DNA of 64,000 nt, from the NCBI RefSeq assembly GCF_000737845.1, contig NZ_ATLK01000001.1:248001-312000 (forward strand). The letters run 5' to 3'. This document shows, one piece after another, positions 1 to 8,845 of the stretch (within the stretch, counting starts at the first letter, position 1; each line of letters begins with the position of its first letter). The notes beneath the pieces are model-generated. The model was not told the DNA's origin. It did no database searches and saw only the letters and a list, made by a program, of their open reading frames with translations. Source of the stretch: Bifidobacterium bombi DSM 19703. GTDB lineage: Bacteria; Actinomycetota; Actinomycetes; Actinomycetales; Bifidobacteriaceae. Position numbers and translations under genes: made by a program.

Positions 1-1
1 G

Positions 2-1165
2 CATTGCGGTCCAAGCGCCAATGTTGCCAGCGCAAACATCCAAAAGAACCCTCGCCGTGTGGCGGCCACAGGGCTGGCCCTGCTCATCGGCGTCACATTG
101 GTCTCAACCATCGCGACCGGGGCGGCAAGCGGAAAGCGGACCATCAACGAATCGCTGGACTCCCATTACAGTGTCGACATGTCGGCGGACGGCGACGGGC
201 TCGACCGGGCGGCGGCCAGGGAGATTGCCGTCGTGAAAGGAGTGAGTAAAACCCTCTATATGCCGGCCGCCATTGTGCAGATCAAAGGGGACAAGGGCCT
301 ACAGGATGCGGATCGGCAAATGCTTCTTGTCGGTGTGGATTCCATCGAAAGCCTGCGGTCCGTGCTTCGTCTGAATCTCAGTCGCACGACATTGGACGAC
401 GGCAGCGTGTTACTGCCGCAAATATCCGAGGCAACGGGTCACAAGCTCACCGTCGAAGAAAAAGTGGTGTTCCAATCGGCGGATCTGGGTGATGAGGCCA
501 AACCTAACGGCAAATCGTTGGTGTTGAAGTCGAGCCAACTTGATTACCGTCGGGTTTCAGGCAGCACTCAACCCGTTGGTTTCGTAACAATGAAGCATTT
601 TCGCAACGGTGATCTCCACGCCCAAAGCCACTTGCTTATCGGCCGGCTGGTCGATCCGAACGACATGACGGTGTTCAAGGAAATACAGGCATCGGTCTCA
701 AACAACCACGTGCAGATATCAGGCCCGGCCGTGGAAAGGCAGAGATGGAATAAGACAATCGAGAGTATCATGCTGCTGATCGTAGGGCTTTTGGCTGTCG
801 CCGTGCTCATCGCGCTCATCGGCGTGGCGAACACGCTCAGTCTTTCGGTCATAGAACGCACCAAGGAGTCGGCGACGTTGCGTGCCATAGGTATGACACG
901 TGGCCAGTTGAAGCGGTCGCTCGCCATCGAGGCGTTGCTCATATCACTGGTCAATGCCGTATTGGGAGTGATGCTTGGAACCGGCTTCGGCTGGCTGGGT
1001 GCCTACATGGTGTTCAGCCTATACGGGAAGGTTTCGTATCCGTTTAATTGGAAGGTCAATGGCATCATGCTCATCGTCGCCGTATTGGCGGCGCTCTTCG
1101 CCAGTGTGCTTCCGGCCCGCAGAGCTGTGAAGACGCCTCCTGTGGAGGCTTTGGCAGAAGCGTAG
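2..1165 (+). CDS. ABC transporter permease, FtsX/MacB type (5' end outside window)
   Basis: The reading frame is open from base 2, with no stop before the first in-frame GTG at 59, so this is the 3' part of a longer gene that begins upstream. The N-terminal stretch contains a membrane segment preceded by an Asn-Pro-Arg-Arg motif, typical of the start of the second FtsX module. A soluble extracytoplasmic region of about 220 residues follows. Three C-terminal membrane segments come last, with the FtsX signature around 'ERTKESATLRAIGMTRGQ' (nt 853-906). The protein probably works with an ABC ATPase encoded upstream, in export or lipoprotein/peptide handling. The substrate cannot be read from the sequence. 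Family is confident, function is not. Confidence 0.85.
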   Translation, partial: HCGPSANVASANIQKNPRRVAATGLALLIGVTLVSTIATGAASGKRTINESLDSHYSVDMSADGDGLDRAAAREIAVVKGVSKTLYMPAAIVQIKGDKGLQDADRQMLLVGVDSIESLRSVLRLNLSRTTLDDGSVLLPQISEATGHKLTVEEKVVFQSADLGDEAKPNGKSLVLKSSQLDYRRVSGSTQPVGFVTMKHFRNGDLHAQSHLLIGRLVDPNDMTVFKEIQASVSNNHVQISGPAVERQRWNKTIESIMLLIVGLLAVAVLIALIGVANTLSLSVIERTKESATLRAIGMTRGQLKRSLAIEALLISLVNAVLGVMLGTGFGWLGAYMVFSLYGKVSYPFNWKVNGIMLIVAVLAALFASVLPARRAVKTPPVEALAEA

Positions 1166-1390
1166 CGCAGGCATTCGATGACGTCCTTGTACATACGAAG
1201 TGAAGCGCGGTGTGCAAGGACATCATCGCTGCGCCATGGGCAGTGCAATCCGGGTGGCACGTTGTCATCCGCCAGCGACCATGGTCGTTGATTGCCCGCC
1301 ATGCGCGTTGCCGTTGGGTTTTCTATCGCGGCTTTCTCGGACAAGGCGATATTGCGCCGTGCACTGAATGGCTGGAGTCGTGCGGTTGTC

Positions 1391-1415
1391 GTGCCTATAA
1401 TAAAAGCATAGGCAC
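1391..1415 (+). promoter_or_regulatory. Promoter -10 box inside an inverted repeat
   Basis: A perfect TATAAT lies at 1396-1401, about 40 bases before the aldo/keto reductase start. It falls inside a perfect inverted repeat with 8-base arms (1391-1398 and 1408-1415) and a 9-base spacer. This layout fits a repressor operator covering the -10 box. The -35 region is poor. No regulator for it is identified. Confidence 0.5.
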
Positions 1416-1440
1416 GAAGCCTGTTTTCGGGGAGGAAACG

Positions 1441-2442
1441 ATGTTTGATTATGCAACGACGTATACGCCGGATCAGAACCGGTATGGACGGCTGGATTAC
1501 CAACGGTGTGGGAAGAGCGGTTTGATGCTGCCGCCCGTCTCATTGGGTCTGTGGCACAACTTCGGAGACACCGGCAATTACGACACCATGCGCCGCATGA
1601 TGTTCACCGCGTTCGACAACGGCATCACCCATTTCGATCTCGCCAACAACTACGGTCCCGAACCCGGTAGCGCCGAGGTGAACGCCGGTCGTATTCTGCA
1701 CAAGGATTTCGCCGGTCATCTCGATGAGCTGGTCATCAGCACCAAGGCAGGTTTCGAGATGTGGGAAGGGCCATACGGCAACTGGGGCAGCCGCAAGTAC
1801 CTGCTCAACAGCCTCGATCAGAGTCTGGAGCGTCTGGGGCTTGATCATGTGGACATCTTCTATCACCATCGCATGGATCCGAAGACGCCACTCGAGGAGA
1901 CCATGGGTGCGCTCGCCACGGCCGTGAGTAGCGGCAAGGCCTTGTATGTCGGACTTTCCAACTACGACGGACAGACGCTTGAGGAGGCCGCGAAGATTCT
2001 CGATGAACTGCATGTGCCCTTCATCATCAACCAGAACCGTTACAACATTCTCGACCGCACGGTGGAGCGCAATGGACTTAAGGAGACGGCCCGAAGACTG
2101 GGCAAGGGGTTGATCACGTATTCTCCACTTGAGCAGGGCATTCTTACGGACCGGTACCTCAAAGGCGTGCCGAGTGACTCACGTGCCGCGCGAGGCGAAA
2201 TGGACGCTTCCGAAGTCGATCGAACGGCGGCCAAGGTCGTCAAGCTCAACGAGATCGCACGACGCCGAGGTCAAAGTCTTGCCCAGATGGCCTTGGCCTG
2301 GCTGCTTCAGGACGATACGGTGACCAGCGTGCTTGTCGGGGCTTCTCGCCCCGAGCAGATACTTGATGACCTCAAGGCGGTGGGGAATACGGAGTTTTCC
2401 ACTGACGAGCTGAAGTCCATCGACGCCATATCCCAGGCCTGA
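1441..2442 (+). CDS. Aldo/keto reductase, YghZ/Gpr-like
   Basis: A 333-residue NADPH-dependent aldo/keto reductase of the group containing E. coli YghZ (L-glyceraldehyde-3-phosphate/methylglyoxal reductase). The frame is open further upstream, but the ATG at 1441 is preceded by GGGGAGGAAACG, and family homology begins just after it. The catalytic tetrad is recognisable: Asp and Tyr in 'DLANNYG', Lys in 'STKAG' and His in 'YHHRMD'. Length is normal. It stands alone, with its own promoter and a possible operator just upstream. It probably detoxifies reactive aldehydes, but the substrate is inferred only from the family. Confidence 0.88.
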   Translation: MFDYATTYTPDQNRYGRLDYQRCGKSGLMLPPVSLGLWHNFGDTGNYDTMRRMMFTAFDNGITHFDLANNYGPEPGSAEVNAGRILHKDFAGHLDELVISTKAGFEMWEGPYGNWGSRKYLLNSLDQSLERLGLDHVDIFYHHRMDPKTPLEETMGALATAVSSGKALYVGLSNYDGQTLEEAAKILDELHVPFIINQNRYNILDRTVERNGLKETARRLGKGLITYSPLEQGILTDRYLKGVPSDSRAARGEMDASEVDRTAAKVVKLNEIARRRGQSLAQMALAWLLQDDTVTSVLVGASRPEQILDDLKAVGNTEFSTDELKSIDAISQA

Positions 2443-2761
2443 GTGGTTTCGGCGTCCGGCCGTCGCAAAACGAGTCGCGCAGCGTAGGGTAATGCCGCAG
2501 GTTCACTGATTGTCAAGGTCCGCGATGGCTGCGGTGTCCCGATGCTCATCACTGTATCGTTATCCTGATTCCGTACTGATTGCTATGCGGCTTGTGCGCA
2601 ATTCGTCGTGATTCCAGGGTCCGTCTTTGCGGTCGGTTTCCGGCATCATGACGAATGGGGCGGTATGGAGTGTACGTTATTGTGTGCGACTTTCTCGGCT
2701 GGTGCTCATCTTGGCGGCGCAGGGGCTTGCGAAGCCGGAATCCGCACATGCCGGGTGCGTT
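2443..2761. other. Intergenic region between convergent genes, no gene seen
   Basis: About 320 bases lie between the 3' ends of the aldo/keto reductase and the response regulator. Short open frames exist, but none has a ribosome binding site or family resemblance. I see no clear terminator hairpin with a T-run in either direction. Confidence 0.5.
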
Positions 2762-3616
2762 TTAGGAAACGAGATGGTTGTCGTAGGCGAATACCACTGC
2801 CTGCACACGGTTGCGAGCATGTATTTTGGCTAGGATATGCGCCACATGCGTCTTCACGGTGGGCATGCTGATGAAGAGCTTATCCGATATCTCTTGGTTT
2901 GACAGGCCGCGGGCGATTTCCACCAGCACTTCGCGCTCTCGTTCGGTAAGGTCGTCAAGCTCCGGATCGGCGTATGCGATTCCTTCACCATTCGTCTTTT
3001 TGTCATCGCCTTGATTCTTTGATATGGAAGGTTCGATCGTCGAGGTGCCCATTCCTGTGTCTCCTCTTGCACTCATATGGGCGATAAGGCGTTTTGTGGC
3101 GCTCGGGGCGATGATGGCATTGCCTTGGTATACGGTGCGAATCGAACTGAGCAGGGTCTCCGGTTCGGTGTCTTTGAGCAGGAAGCCTGAAGCACCTGCG
3201 TTGATTGCGCTCATCACATATTCGTCCAGGTCGAAGGTGGTGAGGATGATGACTCTGGTCGCTGGTCTCCGATTGGCGTATTCCCTGGTCTGCCTGTCAT
3301 CAGATTTGGTGTCGTTGGCCTCCTTGTATGCATCATTCGCCTCATTCCCTGTCGTTGCCGGTGCAATGTTCCGGTCGTGGTCCTGATCCTCCATGATAAG
3401 ACGGGTGGCTTCGATGCCATCGACCCTGGGCATACGCACATCCATAAGCATCACATCGGGCCGGAGCCTGCCGCACATCGACACGGCCTCATCGCCGTCG
3501 CCTGCCTGTCCGACGACGGTCATGTCAGTCTGAGAATCGATGACCATCGCGAAACCGGCGCGAACCAGTTCCTGGTCGTCCGCGATCAGTACCCGTATCG
3601 GTTGCGTTTCACTCAT
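2762..3616 (-). CDS. Two-component response regulator, NarL/LuxR family, with an insertion in the receiver domain
   Basis: A DNA-binding response regulator of 284 residues. The receiver domain is N-terminal, with acidic residues Asp13/Asp14 and the phosphoacceptor Asp59 in 'DVMLMDVRMP'. A LuxR-type helix-turn-helix lies at about residues 222-284 ('LTEREREVLVEIARGLSNQE'). Family members are usually about 210-230 residues. The excess is a polar stretch of about 40 residues at 76-118, just before the 'RVIILTTFD' strand, plus a long linker before the HTH. The gene lies 45 bases downstream of the histidine kinase on the same strand, so the two are probably one operon and a cognate pair. The signal and target genes are unknown. 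Confidence 0.9.
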   Translation of the reverse strand: MSETQPIRVLIADDQELVRAGFAMVIDSQTDMTVVGQAGDGDEAVSMCGRLRPDVMLMDVRMPRVDGIEATRLIMEDQDHDRNIAPATTGNEANDAYKEANDTKSDDRQTREYANRRPATRVIILTTFDLDEYVMSAINAGASGFLLKDTEPETLLSSIRTVYQGNAIIAPSATKRLIAHMSARGDTGMGTSTIEPSISKNQGDDKKTNGEGIAYADPELDDLTEREREVLVEIARGLSNQEISDKLFISMPTVKTHVAHILAKIHARNRVQAVVFAYDNHLVS

Positions 3617-3661
3617 GCCATCACTGTAACACGGCGTATGTGCGGCTGGCCCGAAGAATGG

Positions 3662-6202
3662 TCATCGCGACACAGGGTGCATTCTCGGTTCCTTATGTGA
3701 TTCGGAAGGGCTTTCCTCGGTCTGTCTCAGGACACCCAGCAGACTTCGTATGTGGCTCAGCGCTTGCCGTCCTTGGCGGGCGATGGAGGCGAAGGATTGG
3801 GCTATGCGTTCGGCGTCGGTTTCGGATGGTTGCAGTCCGTCTGAGCGGGCTATGGCCTTCAACAGTTCCAATCCGACTTCGGTTTCCTTGATGACGCTGC
3901 CAAGGGCTCGGTCCACGTCGGCTTGGATTTCGGAACTGATGTGTGACCGCTCAAGATTGGCAGCCAAGACCTTCTGACGTTCCCTTTCGCTCGTGAGCGC
4001 CTCGGCCCGCGCCCTGAGAAGGATGGCATTGTTGCCGTTTAGCTTGACCATCATTGCACAGATGATGATCACCAACGTCACCGCGGATGAGAAGGCCGCA
4101 ATGAGCAGGAACAATCCAAGCGAACCGTACGAATCAAGCGCCGGCCGGGACGTGTTTCGTGGCCTGCCGTTCGGCAACAGGTCAAGCATGCTGCCGTAAC
4201 CCTGTGATTGCGTCGTGGCCTTCGCTGAAAACAGCAGGCAGGTGGCGAAAGCAGCCAGGCTTGACCAGATTCTTGCGGAGCGTACCGAGTAGAGGCATAT
4301 CGAGTAAAGCAATACCAATGCCAAAACATCCATCGATGGTATCGAATCGAGGAACACCATATGAATAAGCACCGTTGTCACCGCCAGGCCGGCGCTGAAG
4401 CGTGGGCATCGACGTCGTAGGGCCAATGCGAAACAGATGGGTAGGCTTTGCAGGAAGCTTTCGGTAGGAGTCAGTGAAGGCCGACCGATCAGATACGTTT
4501 CGGGGACGGAGGTCAGGAGCATGCCGGTCGAAGGTTTCATCGTGACGATGAGGAGAATCAGAGAGGCCACGGTGGCATCGACGGCCAGATAATGACGCTG
4601 CCCCCATATGGAAAACCGGTTCATGAGTCCGGACCATTTGCGTCGATTCTGGTTGTTGGATGCTCTGTTCTGCTGGTTGGACGCACCGGTTGCGGTCGTC
4701 ACGGCGGCATGGGAGTGCGGAGAGGAGGGATATGCCAAGACATCGCCGTTTTCATCCGAGATTCGGTTTTGCTTGCTTCGTGCGTCTGTAGCGTCCCGTC
4801 CCTGCTTCGAATGGTTCCCGTATGCCGGACCGACCGCCTCTTTCGCAGCATCGTCGACATGCGCAATCGCCCCCTCTTGGGCGGACGTTTCGTCGGTTCG
4901 TACCTCGTTGGCCTCCCGTATGGCGTAGGGTATGACCGCGCGGACGGTGAATCCGCCCCCGACGCGAGGGCCGCTGCTGAGCTTGCCTCCTATCGCTTCC
5001 AGACGCTCGCGCATACCAATGAGCCCGTAGCCGCTTTTGTGGGCGTCCAATGCCGACGCCGCCCCGCGCCCGTCATCGGTCAGTTCGATTTCAAGCGCGT
5101 CGGTCGTCCACTGTTCGATGTAGTTCACGTGTGCGTGTGCCCCCGCGTGCCTGCGCACGTTCGTGAGTGCTTCCTGGACGACCCTATAGGCCACGCCGTC
5201 GGCCTGGACGCTCAGTGAGTTTGAATTCGGTTCGCCGACGATGCGGCGCGAGACCGACATGTTCGCTCCGTCGCACGGCTTCCCGATGAGGGTGGCGATG
5301 TCGGCATAACCGTGATGCTCGGTCTGTCCGAACATGCCGAACAGTCCTTTCATGTCGTCCAAGGCGTGTCGGGATTCCAGTCTTATGGTGTTCATCGTTC
5401 GCCTGGCGAGCTCCAGGTCGTGGGTTGCGGCGTACCGCCCTCCATCGGCCTGGGCGATGACGGTCGAAAGGGTGTGCGCCACGACATCGTGCATGTCACG
5501 CGCGATGCGTGCCCGTTCCGCCATACGCGCGATATGCGCCTCCTCCTCGTTTCTCGAGGCGATGGCCCGATTGCGTTCCCGCAACATGGTGACGGTGTGT
5601 CTTCTCGCCCTTTGCCAGTAGCCCAACACGATGGCCAATGCCAGGAATACGGCCGTGAATGAAAGCCTCTCGAGCGAATCGTGCAGCAGGCGGCTTCCAC
5701 AGGCCTTGGTAAGACCACTCGAATAGGCGGTGGCGCAATCGAGATTCCCTGTGATGGTCCGGGTGCTTTTGGGGGGAAACATCGGGCCTGCGACCCGCGA
5801 CCAGATGATGGTGGGCGTAGCCGCGAACGTCATGAGGAACGTCAGCAGAATGAAGGATTTGGTGTGCTCGGGTTTCCCATAGGCGATGACCGAATACACC
5901 AATGACATGGTCGAAAATACGTCCACGGGCAATAAGGTGGGGCCAAGTATGAGTTGAAGAAGAACGAGCAGCACGAAGATGAGTGCGCTCGGCTCGGGAT
6001 ATTTGCGCCGTGTCGCAATCGGCACGGCCAGAGCGACGGTCCACAGCATCACTGACAAATCCCCTGGCATCCACAACAGTCCGGCGGTCATGCTCCTGGT
6101 TGCGGCGGCCAGGGAGATCATGGTGAACAGCAAAGCAAGCGCCGCGTCGAAGATCATGGTGTGTCTCTTGCTCCATGCGACGAATTTGTTCAATGCTCCC
6201 AT
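3662..6202 (-). CDS. Tandem sensor protein: complete histidine kinase fused to a second membrane domain and degenerate HisKA_3
   Basis: An 846-residue membrane sensor. Residues 1 to about 200 hold several membrane segments. HisKA_3 follows with phosphoacceptor His238 in 'RIARDMHDVVAH', then a HATPase_c domain at about 330-425 with its Asn box ('QEALTNVRRHAG'), 'DDGRG' and 'GYGLIGMRERL' motifs. After a polar linker of about 100 residues, a second set of membrane segments begins near residue 530. A helix resembling HisKA_3 follows, in which the His position is Gln760 ('ISSEIQADVDRALGSVI'), and no second ATPase domain comes after it. The first half alone is a normal NarX/DesK-like kinase. The second half looks like a fused pseudokinase or sensory module. 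The downstream response regulator is its likely partner. Confidence 0.88.
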   Translation of the reverse strand: MGALNKFVAWSKRHTMIFDAALALLFTMISLAAATRSMTAGLLWMPGDLSVMLWTVALAVPIATRRKYPEPSALIFVLLVLLQLILGPTLLPVDVFSTMSLVYSVIAYGKPEHTKSFILLTFLMTFAATPTIIWSRVAGPMFPPKSTRTITGNLDCATAYSSGLTKACGSRLLHDSLERLSFTAVFLALAIVLGYWQRARRHTVTMLRERNRAIASRNEEEAHIARMAERARIARDMHDVVAHTLSTVIAQADGGRYAATHDLELARRTMNTIRLESRHALDDMKGLFGMFGQTEHHGYADIATLIGKPCDGANMSVSRRIVGEPNSNSLSVQADGVAYRVVQEALTNVRRHAGAHAHVNYIEQWTTDALEIELTDDGRGAASALDAHKSGYGLIGMRERLEAIGGKLSSGPRVGGGFTVRAVIPYAIREANEVRTDETSAQEGAIAHVDDAAKEAVGPAYGNHSKQGRDATDARSKQNRISDENGDVLAYPSSPHSHAAVTTATGASNQQNRASNNQNRRKWSGLMNRFSIWGQRHYLAVDATVASLILLIVTMKPSTGMLLTSVPETYLIGRPSLTPTESFLQSLPICFALALRRRCPRFSAGLAVTTVLIHMVFLDSIPSMDVLALVLLYSICLYSVRSARIWSSLAAFATCLLFSAKATTQSQGYGSMLDLLPNGRPRNTSRPALDSYGSLGLFLLIAAFSSAVTLVIIICAMMVKLNGNNAILLRARAEALTSERERQKVLAANLERSHISSEIQADVDRALGSVIKETEVGLELLKAIARSDGLQPSETDAERIAQSFASIARQGRQALSHIRSLLGVLRQTEESPSESHKEPRMHPVSR

Positions 6203-6424
6203 GCCTTCAGACTATCGTGAAGTGAGGGCGTGCTCCATCATACGCAGTGGTGATATGTCGCGTCGCTGCGCTCCCGATCCTTGATGCCGGCATGTGCGGA
6301 TTTGGCACGGTGGTGGGCAGGTAGGCCCGTATACTGATGGCTGGCCGATGATTTATGCTGTTTGTCACACTGTTTGGGACTATCGGGTCTCAAGGGGCCG
6401 TGTGGTTGGATTGCGAGGTGCGAG

Positions 6425-7810
6425 ATGGCGTTGCTGGCGAAATATCATGTTCCGGGACTGTATGTGGAAGACCGTTCCATTCCTGTTCCGCTTGACTGGA
6501 GAGGAAAGACGCCAGGGCAGTGGGTATGCGGGTCTCAAGAGGGCGTCGACAAGAGCGGAAGGACGCTGCAGCTATTTTATCGCGTCGTGTGTGCACCTGA
6601 ACATGTACATGATGATCTGCCGCTATTGGTGTTCTTTCAGGGCGGTCCGGGTGGAGCGGGACCGCGTCCGATCAGCCCATCCAGCGACGGTTGGATTGAG
6701 GAGGCGGTCAGGCATTTCCGCGTCATCCTTCCTGACCAGCGTGGTACTGGCCGTTCCTCACGCGTGGATTCGCATGTCATGGTGCGTTTTGGCTCGGCTC
6801 AGGACCAGGAGGCATATCTTAAGCGCTTCCTCGCGGATTCCATCGTGCGGGACTTCGAGCATCTGCGCCTGACGCAATTTGCTGGTGCGCGATGGGTGAC
6901 TCTGGGGCAAAGCTACGGAGGGTTCCTCACCTTGGCCTATCTTTCATTGTTCGCTCAAGGGGTCGTCGCCAGCTTCACCACCGGTGGCATTCCGCATGTT
7001 CCGGCCGACGCCCAGGAACTGTATGAGCATACGTTTCCGCGCATGGAGCGTAAATCGCTTCAATATTATGAACGCTATCCACAGGATGTCGAACGTGTTG
7101 GCATGGTGGCGCGAATGTTGACGGACGACGTGCGCCCTGTGAAGTTGACCAATGGGGATCGACTCACCGTGGAGCGTCTGCAGACGTTGGGTGCGACTTT
7201 CGGAATGAAGCCAAGTTTCGAATGGGTGCACTGGGTTTTCGATTCCGCGTTCGTGGACGGTGACGGGTCGGCCAGCGTCAGGTCCGCATTGTCCGATCAA
7301 TTCCTGGAATCGGTGGAGTCCTATTCATCGTCGAATCCGCTGTATTGGCCGCTTCAAGAGGCTATATATGCGGATGGGGGCGACGAGGGTGAGCTTGCCC
7401 GTCCCCTCGATTGGGCCGCGCAGCGGGTGCGTGACGGGCTCCCGCAGTTCGGTACGGACAGGTGTCCGTTGCTGTTCACGGGCGAAGCAGTCTTCCCCTG
7501 GATGTTCGAGCAAGAAAGCCAGTTGCGACCGTACCGGCAGGCCGTTGAACTGCTCATGCAGGACGTGCGGTTCCCGAAGATCTATGATGCGGCACAGCTG
7601 GCCCGCAACGAAGTTCCGCTTCAGGCGGCGGTGTATTTCGATGACATGTACGTGCCTTCAGAACTTCAGCTAGACACGCTTTCGCGGATAGGCAACTCCC
7701 ATGCCTGGGTCACCAATGAGTTCGAGCATGACGGCGTGCATGGACCGCAGGTGTTCGCGCGTCTGTTCAAGCAGGCTCTGGATCGCGGCGATTTGGAGGA
7801 GCTGTTCTGA
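6425..7810 (+). CDS. pip: Proline iminopeptidase (alpha/beta hydrolase, peptidase S33)
   Basis: A 461-residue cytoplasmic prolyl aminopeptidase that removes N-terminal proline from peptides. The oxyanion-hole motif 'GGPGGAG' and the nucleophile elbow 'GQSYGG' are present. A C-terminal His in 'EHDGVHG' fits the catalytic triad. The frame is open further upstream, but family similarity starts at about the ATG at 6425. The ribosome site there is weak (GCGAGGTGCGAG), so the start is only probable. The next gene, proC, also concerns proline and begins about 50 bases downstream, so the two may be cotranscribed. Confidence 0.85.
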   Translation: MALLAKYHVPGLYVEDRSIPVPLDWRGKTPGQWVCGSQEGVDKSGRTLQLFYRVVCAPEHVHDDLPLLVFFQGGPGGAGPRPISPSSDGWIEEAVRHFRVILPDQRGTGRSSRVDSHVMVRFGSAQDQEAYLKRFLADSIVRDFEHLRLTQFAGARWVTLGQSYGGFLTLAYLSLFAQGVVASFTTGGIPHVPADAQELYEHTFPRMERKSLQYYERYPQDVERVGMVARMLTDDVRPVKLTNGDRLTVERLQTLGATFGMKPSFEWVHWVFDSAFVDGDGSASVRSALSDQFLESVESYSSSNPLYWPLQEAIYADGGDEGELARPLDWAAQRVRDGLPQFGTDRCPLLFTGEAVFPWMFEQESQLRPYRQAVELLMQDVRFPKIYDAAQLARNEVPLQAAVYFDDMYVPSELQLDTLSRIGNSHAWVTNEFEHDGVHGPQVFARLFKQALDRGDLEELF

Positions 7811-7862
7811 CCAAGCTGGTTAAGATGGTTACGATTATGTGAGGAGTATGAAAGGAACGCAT

Positions 7863-8669
7863 ATGGCTTACGATTTGACTGATATCACAGTGGGTTTCAT
7901 CGGTTTCGGGAACATGGCCCAGGCTATGGCCAAGGGTTTGGTGAACGCCGGGGTGGTTCGAGGCAGTCAGATTATCGCGAACGCGGTTCATTTCGACAAG
8001 CTTGAGCAATCGGTCCAGGCTCTGGGAGCACGGGCCTCCCACAGCGCCGCCGAGACCGTCGATGCAGCGGATGTGGTAATCGTGGCCGTCAAGCCATACC
8101 AAGTCGAGAAGGCGCTCGCAGGTGCGGAGGACCTGCTGAGAGCGAATGGAAGATTTCTGCTTTCAGTGGCGGCCGGACTTGACCTTCGATATTATCAGGA
8201 CTTGTTGGGTAAGGATGTGCATGTGCAGTGCGTGATTCCCAACACCCCCATCGAAGTGGGTCAAGGGGTGCTGGTGACTGAGAGCGCCGATTCGCTCACC
8301 GATTCACAGCGTGAGGCCTTCGAGGCGCTGTTCAGTCCGGTAGCTCTCATTGAGCGTGTGGACACCGCGCTGATGGGCATCGGCTCCTCCGTTGCCGGCT
8401 GTGCGCCCGCGTTCACGGCCATGTATATTGAAGCCCTCGGCGATGCCGGCGTGAAGTATGGGCTGCAGCGCAATGTCGCCTATCGGTTGGCCGCGAAGAT
8501 GACCGAAGGTGTGGGGGCGCTGTATATGGACACCGGTGTGAACCCGGGGGCTCTGAAGGACGCCGTGTGCTCTCCGGGAGGAACCACCATCAAAGGTGTC
8601 ACGGAGCTGGAGAAGGCCGGTTTTCGAGGTGCGGTGGTTCGTGCCGTCGATGCCATCGAGATGGGCTGA
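7863..8669 (+). CDS. proC: Pyrroline-5-carboxylate reductase
   Basis: A 268-residue enzyme that reduces 1-pyrroline-5-carboxylate to L-proline with NAD(P)H, the last step of proline synthesis. The N-terminal Rossmann motif 'GFIGFGNMAQAMAKGL' and the C-terminal dimerisation part ('GALKDAVCSPGGTTIKGV') are both clear, and length is typical (about 270). In-frame starts exist at 7839 (GTG) and 7848 (ATG). ATG 7863 is preferred because AAAGGA lies 7 bases before it. It follows pip closely on the same strand. Confidence 0.93.
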   Translation: MAYDLTDITVGFIGFGNMAQAMAKGLVNAGVVRGSQIIANAVHFDKLEQSVQALGARASHSAAETVDAADVVIVAVKPYQVEKALAGAEDLLRANGRFLLSVAAGLDLRYYQDLLGKDVHVQCVIPNTPIEVGQGVLVTESADSLTDSQREAFEALFSPVALIERVDTALMGIGSSVAGCAPAFTAMYIEALGDAGVKYGLQRNVAYRLAAKMTEGVGALYMDTGVNPGALKDAVCSPGGTTIKGVTELEKAGFRGAVVRAVDAIEMG

Positions 8670-8737
8670 GTCGTTCTCGATGTCCGTCATATGTGACGAA
8701 GAAGCCATGTCAATGGTGGTCCGTAGGTTCTCTGGAT

Positions 8738-8746
8738 TGGTATAAT
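8738..8746 (+). promoter_or_regulatory. Extended -10 promoter element
   Basis: TGGTATAAT, an extended -10 element (TGn plus a perfect TATAAT), lies about 100 bases upstream of the S51-like gene at 8846 and after the end of proC. No good -35 is seen, as is common with extended -10 promoters. Confidence 0.45.
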
Positions 8747-8845
8747 GGAGGGAAGTCAGGGGTTGTGCCGTTACCTACCAGTCAATCGTCGACTCGGTGG
8801 CCCGGCGTGCGACCTATGCATAGAGTATCGAGGAAAGGCGGGGTT

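Noticed and set aside
1003..1543. Minus-strand open frames across the gap before the aldo/keto reductase
   Set aside because: They overlap the FtsX gene and the reductase promoter and have no recognisable product.
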